From the NCBI GenBank assembly GCA_008921705.1, contig VFFE01007914.1, positions 868,001 to 932,000 of the forward strand: a stretch of DNA of 64,000 nucleotides, written 5' to 3'. A program made the translations under genes and the position numbers. Below, one piece after another: positions 36,424-50,559 of this stretch (position 1 is its first letter; the number at the start of each line of letters is the position of its first letter). Below the pieces are notes generated by a model. That model was not told the origin of the DNA. It searched no databases and was given only the letters and a program-made list of their open reading frames with translations. This DNA comes from Burhinus oedicnemus (taxonomy: Eukaryota; Chordata; Aves; Charadriiformes; Burhinidae).

Positions 36424-38290
36424 AATGCAGTAGCTGTGCAGTAGCAGTTTCCAGCTTCATGTCTCTTTAATAGGTGTTTTCCATTTCCAATAAACTGTGT
36501 AGCCAGAAAGGTACTTAGGACCCGACTCTCACCTGTGGCTCTGTTGGTTCATGGCCTTCGTGTTCCTGGGCCATACGTGATCCTGGGCCATGCAGCCCCC
36601 ATCCTCAGCATAAAGTAAATCAGGAAAAACTGCTCTAGTTCACAGCTGCTGTGGGCTGTTATCTGGTGACTAGAACATTAAGACCCAAAGACCATTTAGC
36701 CTTTCCTAATTCCTCTTGACAGAAGTTTAGTTTTTGAAAGTGCAGATGACACAGCAAGAGTAAGTCCCAGGAGCTGGAAGGTCCTAGCCAGTATGCTGTG
36801 AGGACAGAGAAAGTCAACTACAAGCTCATCTGTACACCCAGCTAATCGCATCATACCATTGCTACCTGTGCTGCTACTGAACAAGTAGATGGGTCAAAAG
36901 CTCTATTGCCAAACTCCAAGATACACTTCTACAAAATCCTATATGCCCCTGGCTAACTACTTCAGCAATAAAGCGGTTGGTACCATTGGATTGGTAAAAG
37001 CCGCCGAAGTGTTCCAAGTAGTTCAGTCTCCTCTATCACAGTTACTGTCCATGCTCCTTTCTCAGGCACTGGCTTGGCGTGTAGGAGACTCGGAACCAGG
37101 TCTCTGATGGAAATCAGAGCAGACACCTGAACCTGAGACTTTTACATCTCAAGTGCGTGCCTCTGGGGGCTTTTTCTTTCTTGCTTCGACTGGAAAAGAT
37201 TTGAAATCTTCAAAACTTTCAATAAATGTAAAAGGCGTTTCCCTATCTGCCTGAATGATGACTAGATAAATAAGGTATACTGTAAACACCCAGGTTCAAT
37301 AGACAAATGTTTGCTGTTCAACAGTGAAAGAGATCATAGATAGTCTGCTGTTAATACTCGACTGAAATGAAAATGAGACATTTACCTTTACAGCAACCTT
37401 TCAGTTGGCAGTACTTGCCTGTAGACCCTCAGGGTTCATGTTTCTTTTATGTTGATGTAAAAGCATGGGTGATGCTGCAAAATGGAGTCTTTTCATTTGT
37501 TCTTTAAAATAGAGCAAGGCAGATAACGTGGGAAACGCTGCTGCTCCTGCATTTTTTATTTTGTGTTTATAAAAGGTATTGGTTGCTTTGGCTGTGGATT
37601 CATATGGTATCCATAATCTCTCTGGCAGTTTAAGCTTTACTGAAGTTATAGTAGAAATATCATGAAACCTGACATTCATCCAGCTTCACTAGTAAGCTGT
37701 AAGCTTAGAAAGCTATTGGGGCTTATTAAGCTTTGCCTAGAGGAGGTTACATACAAGCAAAGGATTAAGATCATCAGGTGCAGGTTTTATGGATTATTTA
37801 AGGGGCTATTCATAAGGATAAAAATATCAGTCATGCTGTGACATGGAAAAAAATGCAAAAGTAATAATTTTATAGTTTAGCTTGAGAACTACAGGACTTG
37901 GCCTGCTTTCAGAAACAAAGCTTAAGAGAAGGATTACACAGCAGAACACTTAGAACAGGGGCGGGATGGTCTGTGAAGAGAATGTTTAGCCACAAATTGA
38001 TCAGTAAGGTACTGACAAGCAGGTGCAGCAGTGGAGTGTAATCCCGAAATACAGGTCTGATACCTCAGAGGAGTCTATGGATACACTCTGACACTTAAAA
38101 CAAAAAAACAGAAAGAAATAATAAAAAATAAATTACAAAAATATAACACGTACTTTAGTTAAAATCTCAGCAGCCATAACTGTTTTGGCATATTGGCTTC
38201 AGGTCATGTGTTGTGACGTGGGGTGAAGTTACAGAGCAGCTCAGTAAGCAACTTGACAGGTTTCCATTCCTGTCTGGGGTAGACATCCCT

Positions 38291-38375
38291 GATGGCCCCA
38301 GTAAGTCATTTAGCCGTGCCTCAGGTTCCTTGCCTATAACAACGAGTGTATGTCCTGCCTCCCTGGTAAATAGCT
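38291..38375 (+). mobile_element. MIR/CORE-SINE-like relic
   Basis: GTAAGTCATTTAGCC, then GTGCCTCAGGTTCCTTGCCTAT and CCTCCCTGGTAAAT follow the order of the MIR core ('aagtcacttaacctctgtgcctcagtttcc...'). It is diverged and lacks a clear tRNA-derived head. Confidence 0.5.
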
Positions 38376-38519
38376 TGCCTGTCTTCCAGTGGAAGGACTG
38401 TATAGAAGCTGAGATGGTAGAATGGGGTGGTGTTTTAAACAGAATTAGTGAAATCTGCTTTTATCTGAGACTCAGGCATTCCTAACTTTCTGTTTGCATG
38501 TACGTGTCGTTGGTTTTAG

Positions 38520-38930
38520 AGAGCCTGAAAGAGAACAAAAAGAGTGAAGAGAGTTCTGGAAAAAATAACTAATGAGGGCAGACTGAAGGAACTAAAACTT
38601 TTTGGTCTAGAGTAGGCAGAAAGGGGAATGCGTAAGAACTGAGGGTGTTTAAAGAGATAGCTGCAGTGAGAAGGGATAGACTGATCTTTCTGGGCAGCTG
38701 AAAGGGCAAAAAGAGTGGGCTTAAAATTACAGCAAGATAAATGAGGGGAGGACATGTCACTGAAAGGTATAGATAGCAGTGGAATAGATTGCCAAGGAAG
38801 ACTGGGGAATCTCAGTCCTTGGGAATGTATAGTAATATCTGCCAGAAATGGTTTAAATCTATAGTCCTCTTTCCTTGGGGCTGAGAAACACATTAGATGA
38901 TTTCCATACTTCCTTAATTTCTATAGTGCT
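38520..38930 (+). mobile_element. CR1 LINE 3' fragment, old
   Basis: The sequence follows the CR1 3'-end pattern in order. AGGGCAGACTGAAGGAAC...TTTGGTCTAGAG corresponds to 'gaggctgagggaactgggtttgtttagcctggag'. Then AGTGGAATAGATTGCCAAGG corresponds to 'tggaacaggctgcccagag'. GGGGAATCTCAGTCCTTGG corresponds to 'tggaatctccatccttgg', and the fragment ends near TTAGATGATTTCC. All parts are strongly diverged. The minus-strand ORFs here are by-products. Confidence 0.68.
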
Positions 38931-41900
38931 TCCTTAATCTTTGCCCCGTAGAATCTATTTTGGTTCAGAATCTGGGAAATGAGGAGATCCATTGGAAACT
39001 GCACTTCTCGGAATATGACAGGGCTTTTGCTGTGTCTACAAAATTGTGTTGGTGTTTGTCCTCTTGCAATGGCCTCGTTTTTATCTGACATAAGGAAGCA
39101 GCAGTTCAATATGGAAAGTAAAAATTGGTTGCTTCAGGTGCATGTAACCTCACAGAAAGTGTTCAGTTTAGTCTTCCCTTGCTTTTTGGCTTTTCTGCTC
39201 TCTTAGCAAAATGACTAGTGTTTCAATATTGTACTATCTCTTGGTTTTGACTGTGCTGTCTATGGTAATGCAGGAGCAGAACTGGAGTTTTTTTGGTGAC
39301 CTTAAAAGCAGATTCCAGTTTGCATAATTACTTTCCAGTCTAGTCTTCAATTGTCTTTTCAGTACTGGACTTCCAGCGTTTTGAACACTTGGACATTTTG
39401 AGGAGATTGCAACATCCTCGTAAGACTTTTTACCTTTTTCTGTCATCAATAGATACATAATTACATGAGAGTCAATAGCCATTTTAAATTTTGACTACCA
39501 TGCAACCATATTTAGTTTTATTTAGGATGTGGAAAATAATTATTTCAATAAAGCCGTAAGTACATCCACAATTCTTATTACACTATTTCTGCATTCTGCA
39601 TTATGATACTGCTGTTATCACAGAATTACTATGACTGTAGCTAAAGCTGGAGTGAGCATTTGTCCTTTTGTTCATCCATCAGTAAAGCGCATTGGTGTCT
39701 GCAGTCACGTTTCCACATCCTCAAAGGGCTTTAATCAATCCCCAGGAGCTCACCAAAGAGTAAGTTTCGCTTCTATTACAGTCCCTGAAATTGTAATTTC
39801 ATTTTTTTTAGTGGTGATTCAAAGCAAAAATTTGTGCTGTTTCTAACTCATCAAGAAAAAAATGGTGAGAAAAAAGAACAAAACTGAAAGCAGGTCCTTC
39901 ACCCACATGGCTGATAATGGTCTCCAATATAGGATCGTCTCTGTCCATCGTGGTCCTTAATTGGGCCTGTGTAGATAAAGGAGGGATTAAAGTCCTGTCT
40001 TGTTAATGGGAGAGTTTCAGAGTGACCCTGCGGGCTCAGGAGCCTAATAAGAGGCGGGAAGGGAGTATGGTGGGAAATATTGCTAACGCCACCCACGCTA
40101 GCAGCGAGAGTTAGTCACATTGCCATCTGTGAAAATGGATTGGGTTTTATCTAGAACGGCCCAAGTCAGGAAGCGTGTTTTTTCACCAGAGATCTGAAAC
40201 TACCTACGCCAGACAAGGGCCAAAGATTCTATCGCTGAGCAAATGATGAAATGGTTGTCAGCACGTTCCCTTATCTTCCTCTCTCTTACCATGTGTACAG
40301 CAAGAACCAAAGTGCCAAGACCTTAACCCAGTCAGTCAGCACAGTCCTCGCGTACGGCAGGGAGGCAGGGGATGATTTTATAACATTATTACTGGCAGTT
40401 TGTGAAACTTCTCCCGTGGTGTCCTCGGGGTGTGAACAAGCGTGCATATATTGCTGAACAGGACAGATGTGACTGACAGTGCTGTCCCTGACTCGGGCAT
40501 GGAAATTAATGTTTCTGAAAGTTATGGAAAAACTCAGAAAACCTAAGTCTCTTTCCTTACACAGGCATAGATACATCATGTGTAATTGAGAGATTAGTCG
40601 AAGGAATCTGGATATTTAAGGAATAGCTCCAAAATATTTTTATTCTTGCCCCTTTCTCTGTCAGTCGTCTTTTATATTTTAATGTAGCTTAAGCAAAACA
40701 AATCAAAAGCAATCCTTTATGTTCTGTTTAATACCTAAATTTCTGCTGGCTTGAGACATGTGTTTAGAATTTCTGTTCATATAAATCTTGCAAAGAAAAA
40801 TTTACTAGTTGGCTTTCTTGTATTTCCTTTAGTTGACAGTTTGTTAACGTAAAAGCAAATCACTGTTGGAATGAATATCACAGGAAGCTGCCTCTCATTA
40901 CCTCTGTTTACTTTTTTAGTTATAATTTTTTGATGGTGCTGATAATTCTTTTCCCTAAAGTGTTTGGACCTCATTGCATTAACCATAACAATATTGCCTT
41001 AAAAGCACAGTGATTTTTTTTTTTCCCCCTTCTTCTGATATGCACCTGTAGCCAAACCCAAATGGTATGTTGTGAAACATCGCAGAAATTTAAAGCTTAC
41101 TACATCTTCATCTTACAGAGTATCTGCCCTGCTTTATTAGAAGATAGGCTAAATAATGTACCTTTCTCCAAAGAGACCTTCACTGAAGGTCCTATCTTTA
41201 TGAAATGTAGATTTTAGAATCCATTTATAATTTATTTTTGCCTCATTTGTTATGTTCACTGTTAAAAATTAAAAACATAGCCAAATGACAATTTGTCAGG
41301 TTGTCAATGTTGTCTATGACAACAGACAATAAAAGTGTCTAGCTCAGTGGTATATCCAACAACAGCCTCAAAATGGCTGGTGGCCAACTGGACTGTGCTT
41401 TACAAAAGGCTGCCTCTGATACAGGTTATTACGTAAAGAAATTAATTCTTAATGGTATTTGTCAGTTGCTCTCAAGAAAGTGAATGAACATTTTAGAACA
41501 AAATGAGTTTCTCATTAAAAGCCTGAAGTCTTTGCAAACATCACTTTTTTTCTCTTGTGGATTAGCAGTGTGAGAAATGTCGCATCATGAAGTGAAGGCC
41601 TTAACTAGGCCTCGACCAGTTTTCCAGATAAAAGTTCCTTACATGTAAGTCTAGCAATCATGTGACATGCATTTTAGTATGTATTACAATTAATACAGAG
41701 TAATTAAAATGTTTTATCTCCTATACCAGTGGAACTTTTAGAAGTGAGTCATTACCACTGTAAAGTCAGTACTTGTCAATTAATAAAAAGATTTTGGATG
41801 CATGTTATGTCCATGATTGTTTTGTTAGAATATTGAATTTACTTCCTTAATGGGATAGCTTAAGCAGTTTGCGTAAGAAATAACGTATAATGTTCACTAG

Positions 41901-42210
41901 ATCAAGGCCTCAGTTATCACTGTCTGATAATTGAAATGTTAAAACTTGCATTTTTACTACAACCACAGCACAGAGATGTCTGAGATAGATACACTTACGC
42001 CATGTATTATGTATGGACAATACTAAAATGAAGAAAAACATATATGACTGTCATTTTACAAGAAGTTGAAAAAAACGAGGTGAAGGAATTTTAGCTACTA
42101 TTTAGTAAGGTACTAAGAAATAAGAAGACCCACCTGGAAAATTACATTCCTTGTTAAGATTGTGTATAGAAATACCTCTGATTAAATAATTCACCTATAC
42201 TGTTTCAGAA

Positions 42211-42260
42211 TTTCTTCCTCTCATGGAAGAGAAAAAATCTCTTTCTCATGAGAGGAAAAT
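42211..42260. repeat. Short hairpin with an 11-bp perfect outer stem and an inner stem
   Basis: TTCCTCTCATG (42215-42225) and CATGAGAGGAA (42247-42257) are perfect complements. Between them GAAGAGA and TCTCTTTC can pair around an A-rich loop, and outer bases pair further with bulges. It is too short for a typical pre-miRNA; origin unknown. Confidence 0.55.
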
Positions 42261-45200
42261 AAAGTATTCCAGCTATAAACATTTTCTACAGAGTTAACTA
42301 AAATATTAGTGTAATAGTGATGTTACGTCAGAGAAGTACTGTGAAGTACTGAAGTTACTGTGATACATTGAACCAAAACTACTTTTCCTGCCCTAAATAT
42401 GATAATATAGGCACTCATATCAAGGGAAGACAGGGCTTCCAGAAACACCTCTTGTTTTGTCTGGATTCAGTGCTCGCTGGTCTGCTTAGTTCCTGTAAAT
42501 GATAGGCTAAGCTCTAACTCTTGCTGCAGTACAGGAAAATTAAGTGCATAATTCATAGTTAGAGTTCTGCTTATGTAGTCTGGCCTCCAGGTATCATTCA
42601 CACTAATTCATTTTATTTGGCTTCTCTTGAAGAATCAAGCCATTTTCCACTCTAAACCCAACTCCAGTCATAATTTTTTGGTACCACTATAAATTTGTAC
42701 TCCTTTTTTCTCATCTTTCGTGTTGTCATTTTTACCCTGTTGTCTGGGACAACAGCAGCTTGAGCAGTATGTTGACTGTTTTCAACTTGTTAGTTGGAAA
42801 ATGTTTTGCTAATTGTCCTCAAGATTTCAGCCCCCAAACATGCTCGCCCATTCCCATTTCGTGAATTTTCCCTTCAGTAATTTCTGAACATCTTTTCTGG
42901 TTTTTAGTAGTTTGTCCAAATTCCAGTGTAGCAAATAGTCACTTTTGACAAGAGAGTCCACCATGGTGATAACTCAGATTGATTAATACTCCAAAACCAC
43001 AGGTGTATCAATTAAGATGCAAGATAATTAATATTCTATAGAAGTGTCAGCATGGCATATTTTCAGAGAACATATTTTTTTGAAAGTTCTTGTAGACTGA
43101 AAAAGTGTGTGTTGGGAAATATTTTGCTCTTCTAAAGAGTGACAGAAAGTTAGTTCCCCTTCTTGAAACCACTTTTTTTCTGGATATCCCCAAAGAAGTT
43201 CAACTGTCTTCCAGTACATTGTAAAACAACTGCTTTTTTCAGGGATAAATATCTGCAAGAGTTAGCTCTTGCAGAACATGGGGTAGAGCCATGAAAAGAT
43301 TGTCACACAGCTAACCTAATTTTCGAAAGGATACAATGCGATCAGAGTTTTTCCAATTCCAGCTTTTTGCCTCATGAATATACTTCTTATTGGGTGTCAG
43401 ACAGAAAACTGCAACTCCCTATCTTGAACAGAGTTTGTTTTGTTCAGACGCATGCTCTGGCTTCTCGCAGCTCTTCTCATTAAGAGCTGTGCAGTGACAA
43501 ATCCATACTATGAAGCTGAAGTCATTTTTTTTAATCAGAACTTGGTTTTTAGGTGGAGAAAAAGACCTCATGGTTGAAGTTATCACAGAGGCATTTGTAC
43601 AAGTCCCAGTCCCCAGTGATTTTTGTTTTGTGGTGCAAGGACTGAGAGGAAGTGTGGTGGGGTTTTTTTTTGCTCCTCATTGTCTTGAATTTAGAGGAAA
43701 GGCTTATAAGAGGGTTTAAATTGTAAATTTTTGCTGTTTTTTCTTCTAATTCTGTGTCTAAATATTTCCCAATTCCAAAGTATGTTAGTCATATGTCATA
43801 CTGCGCTTTACAGAAACTGGAAGTATATAGGGAATGCTGCTATCGCCTTGCCTGCCGAGTCATTAAACATCTACAAAGGAACACCGATATTGTGTCTTTT
43901 GTACTGAAATCTAAAATAACTACGAGATTTCGTGCTGGGTATGGGTGTCCACCTATCCAATGTTTTGAATAACAAATGGCCCAAATCGCGTTCAACTCGT
44001 CTTGGATTTTAACTTTGGTTTAGAGAATTGTTGTATTTCAAAAAATTGTATCTGTAATATAAGCACAAAAATAAAAGGGTGAAATGCTGGTGTTGAACAA
44101 AGGCATCGTTCGTACAATGAGGTAGAAGTTGTGGGTTTTTTTAAAAAAACAAAATATTGTTTGACTGATAAAAATATTTAAAGGGAGTGTAACTATAAAA
44201 ACAATGAGCCCCCTCCCTTCCATGTGTAAGCCTGGTACATCGCATGTGCTGCGTGCACCAGCTGCTCTGGTTACAGTTTATTATGTAACTAGATTATAAA
44301 ATGTAGGCTTTTTTCTTTGACCTGTCAGATTTTGGCAGAACATTGTTTCCATGATGTAAGGTATTTTGATCTTATTTTGAATTGGGTATGCTTCTGCTAA
44401 AATCTTGCCACTGGAACTGGCAAAGACTCTGCATAGCAACAGTACCACCATTTGGGGCTTCCTTCTCTCTGGCTCTGTGTATGGGGAATTACTCTTCCGT
44501 TAAGTGATTATTTCACTGTGTTATGAATTAATTGCTTTTAACCCTTCCACATTCTCAGAAAGGTCTCGGGGAAAAGTCAAAATGGTCAAAGTTGCATTGG
44601 TATAATAAATTTCTCTCTCTGGTGGCACGTGGCAATCAGAAGATAGTACTGAAGATTACAAAGGCAAACATCTCTGTATACACTCTCTCCCTCTAATAAA
44701 ATCTGAGCATATTTTTCACATGTGGGTAGTACCAAATGAGTGGTTTCTGAATTCCCTGTGGAACAGTAGTAACTTAGAAATTACCTGCAAATAATATATG
44801 TCTGACTTAGTCAGTTGTCTCTAGTTTTGGGTTGTTTTCTTCCCCCCGTTGTCAGGAGTGTTGATGTATGCAATACAAGTATTCTCTTTTAGGCAACTCC
44901 TTTGACTACTACCCTCAACAAAAGTATCTAAAGTGGTTCTATATTGTTTATAGCATATCAGAATTGAGTGACTGGCAATTTAATTATATAATCAATAGCT
45001 GAACTCAAGATCTTAGGGAAAAAACTGCCTGTTTTCTTGTGCTTGGCTGCATAAATCTTTTCTGAATAGCACATCATAGCAATGGAATGTATCAGATGCC
45101 AGAAATGTAGCTAAGAAGAGTCCAGTTTTTAAAGCTATTGTTTTCCAAACTTTTATCTTGCTTTATCATCTTAATCAGTTTTCTGGTGTAGTAAATATTC

Positions 45201-48200
45201 TGAATTTGAAGGAGAAAATTACAATGTTAATTTTAAAATTTCGCCATATTTTGCTATTTCTAAAAAGAATTACTTTTCCTAAATAAAAAGAGATTTTTTT
45301 CAAGGAAGCAAAGAAAAATAACTCTTACTAATAACGTGATTGAAAAAATAATAAAATAAACTCATAGCAAGGATGCCTTTTGCTGTTTTTATGCTTAGGA
45401 ATGGTGAAATTGAGACAGATCTGCTTTAACCTTGAAATAGTTTTGCACAGCTTTTGGAATAAGATATAAGGAAACTCTTCAGTGAATGTTCAGCTGTGTA
45501 TAGGATAGTTGTTCCTCCATTTTAACTGGATTGCGTAACATTGATTTTATTTGGTACCACAGAAGCCAGTGCAACTTTTACTGTCCCCTTGAATAAGAGC
45601 TGACATAGATCACTGTTGAGCACTTTGGAAAATCCCTCCCCAAATGTCCAAATAGAAACTATTTGGAAGTTAGTGTCTTGGCCAAACGATGTTGTTATGT
45701 CAGAGGAAGCCAAAGTTCTGCCCCATGCCTTTAAAAGATTTAACTTGCATGGTGCTGCAGCATTGCTGTTTGGTGCTCAGAAAGGAAAAGGGCTTAAAGA
45801 ATGAAAGAAGAGTTGCTGCGTACACTTGGCAGCAATTATATGTTGTAACTTGTGGTTTTTGTCTGCAGATTACTGTGATCTCACCCAGTAATGCTTGAAA
45901 GGGAAGAGGGTTTTGTATTCTGCTTTTTGTCTGTGTAATCTCCATGTCATGTGAATCCTGACTTGGTACTTAAGAATTGACTTGAGCTCCAGCAAAAAAC
46001 TCAAATGCACGAACTCTCCTGGAAGGACTGGTACTGAAAGACTTTTTCTTCCCGCACTGTTCATGCTTTATGCAGGACACGGTACCATTTGCAGGAGCTT
46101 GGAGCACCTGATTCCCAGAGATCTAGTGGGAAACAAGCATTCTCAGCACTCCCAAAAACTGAGCCTAGGAGAAGACAGCATTTTTGCTGTATCGCTCTCT
46201 TCTCAGCTAGGTTTACTCCATCCTGTTGGGGATTGTTCAGTAACTGGCAGAGCCAGTTAAAATATCACAAGAATCCAGACATCCACTCTTGTTTCTACTT
46301 ACCCATCTATACATAATCTGCCTGGTTTTTAATCCTAATACCCAGAGGAAAGCTTTCTTTTTTCCTCTTTAAATGGATTACTTTTGATTATAGTGGCATG
46401 AAAGACTTTTTGAGCTTTCCTCATATTTCACTGTAGTGTGTGTGTTTCTAATGAGAAGACAGCTCAGCCTGGCCAGCATTTTAACCATTAGGGTGAGGTC
46501 TGCAATGCCTCTTATCTTAGTCAGCTACTGTGTTTATTCACTTGAAATATGTGAAAATCTGAAGAAACATCTTCTATTAGCAGAAATCAAGCCAAACTAC
46601 CAAAAAAAAAAAAAAAATCCGGTCTTTTAGCAATTCACGGTGTTTCACATTAGATTTCTATTAGCTTTCCTTTGCAGAATTCATTGTAAGCAATGATACA
46701 ATGACAGCAGAATGGAAACAAAAACAAAAAAAGGTCTTAAACTAGAATCTGGTCATCAAAACATGAATGTTGTGTCACAAACACAAATTACTTAATAGCA
46801 GTTCGTGAAAACTGAAGGAAACTTTCTTTTTTTTTCTTGCCAAGAAGCTCTTCTGTGGTGCTTGCAATTTGTTCTTTATAGTTTGTCATAATTTAATTGT
46901 CTTCACATTTGTAGTTCAGTTTTTTTATATTTGCCCTCACAATAGTTCTCATAAACTATCCCCATTAGTCCTTTTATATCCTTCCTTGTAAAACAGTGTT
47001 GGAGTGTAAACTTAGAAGTATATATGCAAATACCAATGGTAACAAATATCATGATAATCAAATGCTATGCAAGTAGACTTTGTATGACCAAGGTAGTCTA
47101 TACATTCAAAAACCAGTTACCTGAAATGCAGAGATAATCTGCCCCATTAGATACCATTGCTGGGCTATACTTATCAATTTGTCAACACTTATGAAAAACA
47201 CTGAAGACCAATATGCCCAGTCTAAATGCTGATCTAGTGAATATGTTCCCATAGGGACCTTTCTTAGGGTTATGGTGTATATTACACAGTAAGATTAACA
47301 ATTTACCTGCTATGTTTTTAAAGTTGTAATGCAACCCCATGAGGGTTGTCCCCTTAAAGTTGTAATATAAATGTTAAATAGTAATAATGGTGGTATTTTA
47401 TTATTCTTCTGCATCTAGTGTGATCTTTCGTAAGTAAACTAATAATAGTTAGCATCATCATATCTTCCTGGGGGTATATTGTCTGGATCAACCATTACTC
47501 TGTGCTTGTGTACTGCCATAAGGAAAGTTACTTGACTTGTTCTTTGGCACTACTTTAAAAATACAATTAATATAAATTGTATGTGATAAAAATGACTGAT
47601 AAAAATGTCTGTAAAACACTACATGTTTATGAAGCAACTTAAACTTTAATACAGGAAAATGTTGAGCTAAACTTTTGGAACAGTTTAAGAACAAATATCC
47701 ATACGGAAACGCATTAATGTGTATATTTGGATTGTGCAGGTGGATCTCCTGTACTGTGTGAGCGCTGACAGATTTATAAGTCTAACCCAATAGCACAGAG
47801 CCTTTGTCCACACTTTAAGTAAATTATGTTCTTGAGTATGGGCTGCTTTGGTCATGGAAAAATGTATCTGTATGAGACTTGAATGAATAATGTTTTTTGT
47901 TGTGAGCACCTGTTTATCAGCAGCAATAGGAGAGGTTTGAGTAAATATCCAGGCTCCCAATTACATACGGATAGTGCCACTTCTCTGCAATTTATCTTTT
48001 CTAATTACAACACAGTATGTTTATTTCTGAAATTTCGCATGCTATTAAATGTCTCTTACTTGTCTGTTACCGCTTTAAAGTAACATGAGCCTTCATACCT
48101 ACCAATTCTGACAGAAAGACATTTCCTTTTTTTTTTTTTTTACTTTATAATAATTTCCTGTCGTATGTGGAGGTGAGGAAAAGATTGGGATTCAGCTAGT

Positions 48201-48526
48201 GAACCAAAATAGAGAATGATAAGCTACAATCAGCATGTCCTACTTCAGCTGAAATGTCGGAGATGTGTGGAGGAAATAAAGGCATAAACCAGTGGGGTAG
48301 ATTTCCTTTGACTGTCACACAATGGCAGTTTTCAAAGTTTGACTTATTTTAAATAACAGAAGAAAGCTTTAGGAAGCTTTAGGAAGAATATAGTATAAAG
48401 AAAATACTAAGACTGGAAAGCTGACAATTCAGTGATTTGGAAATAACAGAACTGAAGAATTCAGGTTGCCTATGGTATTTTCCATTTTCACATCCACTGG
48501 GATAATGCAGGTTTAATTAAAGTCAC

Positions 48527-48592
48527 CTGCTTTTTGTCATTGGCCTCCAGCATTGTGCAGAGCAGACATGCTAGGAGGCTGAAAACAAACAT
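48527..48592 (-). other. Candidate minus-strand signal-peptide exon
   Basis: On the minus strand an ATG (48592-48590) with A at -3 opens MFVFSLLACLLCTMLEAND followed by KKQ, a compact signal-peptide pattern. CAG|GTGACT then gives a donor at 48526 in phase 0. No downstream minus-strand exon is recognised to the left. With so many hydrophobic chance ORFs in AT-rich DNA, this is only a candidate. Confidence 0.18.
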
Positions 48593-50559
48593 GTTTTTTA
48601 AGGCCTTTACTTGATGTGTGGCCAGAGGTAGAATATGTACGCTAGACGAGGTATTGGATTGCAAGAAGATCTCATTCATGGCTAGGGTGGTTGAAGGGTG
48701 TGCTAGGAAACTGAATGCTGTCTCTGACTCTAGTCTGCTAGTGGTGGCTAAGCAAATGAATTTCATGGCTGTCTTTAATGTGTCTCATTTTCGGTGCCTA
48801 ATTTAAAGCTATAGAGTGGTTTGCATCTATAATTGCAGTTGAAGTGAAATAGGAACTGTGTTTGACTATATTAAAGCTTTAAATAATGCTGCAAATCCTG
48901 AATAGGTTAGGTCTTGTGTGTCTGAAATGAGACACCTAACATCAGAGTATTCTTCTGATCCTCAGTATTCCCCACCTACCCTCCTGTGAAATGAATTTAA
49001 GAGTACTTCTTCCTTCACAGTCATATTGTAAGTTTTTAATTAATAACGGGTGGAGAAATGTTCAAGTGTTATACTAATGAACACCACAGAAGAGCTCATA
49101 AGGCAATCAGTGATTCTGTCTCAGGAGAGGACTGGAATTGCTGCAAGGCTGAGGGTCACACATTGAAGAACGGACGTAAAGCAGGATACTGAAAAGTTGC
49201 TTATTTCATGGGGTTTATCCTTCCTGTGCACTGAATAAGGTCCTGCAAAAACGGTAGTGTGTGATTATGTAATTGAAGATTTTTTTCAACTGTCTACGGA
49301 GAAAGGCCAAAGAAAGGTTAACTCTGGCATTTCCTAACTTCAGTAGTCCTTGATTGTGCAATCCTAATGGTGTCTGCATGTTTCTGGGAGGGGTTTATAA
49401 TGTTGGAGTGTGTGTGTATATGCAGATAAAAATTACCGTTAGAGATGCTTACTTAGAATTTTAATTTAACACACATGCAGAGCAGAAAGTCTTGTTAACA
49501 AAATGTTATTTACTTATTTTTCTTGTTTCATTCATTCTCACTTAATCAGGATGTTCTCCACCATATTTTTGAGACACATTAAGGAAGCTGAGATTGACAG
49601 TAATTGGAGTAATCAAGCCACTTCACTTTGAAGCAGTTCGCTTAGGAGTAGAAGAACTTTCCTTTTAATTTAATGGTTAATTGTGGCCTTTGAATGACCC
49701 AGCAGTTAGAACAATAGCAACCTGGTTCTGTACGACCTATGTTACACCAGAACATAGTATTTCATAATGAAAAAGAAAAAAGTAACAGAGAGGTATTCTG
49801 TTGTAGTACTTCCTAAATGCTACTATCACTCGTATTTATTCCATCCATAACTTCAAGAGAAAAAGAAAACAAAACACTTTGCTTTTGGAACAGAATATTC
49901 AATGTTACACTTAGCAAAAGAGAGACAAGAAAATATCTATCTAGAGAAAAGATGTTAAGTCTTCTGCTTCTGCAGTGTTAGTTTCTGGAGGAGCACTTGG
50001 GGAAAGTTGGAGTTTGGATGAGTAGGTCCTATGTGGACTGATGTTTGAACGAAGGCGGCATTTTACTAGGAAGTGGGGTTCTCTGAAATGCATAAAATCT
50101 TTCTGTGTGTCTGAAGTAAAGGCAGGATGCCCAGAGCTTTGTGGAAAGATGCCTACTTCTTCAGCAATAAATAAAATAAGTAAGTAAATAAATATATTTA
50201 GTCAAGGGTAGAATATCTTTGATGTGAAGATCTTCTGTTAGATGAAAGACTGCAACTGGCATGCAGTGCCAAGCATCCCCCTGCTTCCTTAGTGCCTTTG
50301 GTGCCAACATCCTCAAAAAGAACAAGGACTGTAATCCTTAAGACATCAGATTCAAAAAAGGATTTCCTTTAGAACTACGGTTGTTTTTCTTACCCTCCAG
50401 ACAAGTAGCTAGTGGTAGGACGAATGAGTCTTCCAGAAATTAAGAAATGTTTAATAACTGTGGCAGTTTTTGGATTACAGGTCATCGAATAATTTAATTT
50501 TCATGTAACCATGGACAAGGTCCTGATGCCCTTTTGCTCTTGGAACAAAAGTAGGTCTG

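Larger units (their letters stand above)
35478..50555. other. Non-coding stretch (probable intron and/or intergenic) with sparse repeats
   Basis: Besides the elements listed separately at 36.1-36.4, 38.3-38.9 and 42.2 kb, I see only AT-rich sequence, a 16-base A-run at 46602-46617, a T-run at 48127-48141 and short ORFs without recognisable products. If the 35.4 kb exon is the first coding exon, part or all of this is its following intron. Confidence 0.4.

Noticed and set aside
41338..41360. tRNA A-box-like TAGCTCAGTGG
   Set aside because: There is no acceptor stem, anticodon arm or B box, and a single 11-base match is expected by chance.
44893..45002. Phase-1-compatible frame after TTTTAG, considered as the next exon after 35477
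   Set aside because: The peptide shows no interleukin-15 features, runs to a stop, and has no good donor.
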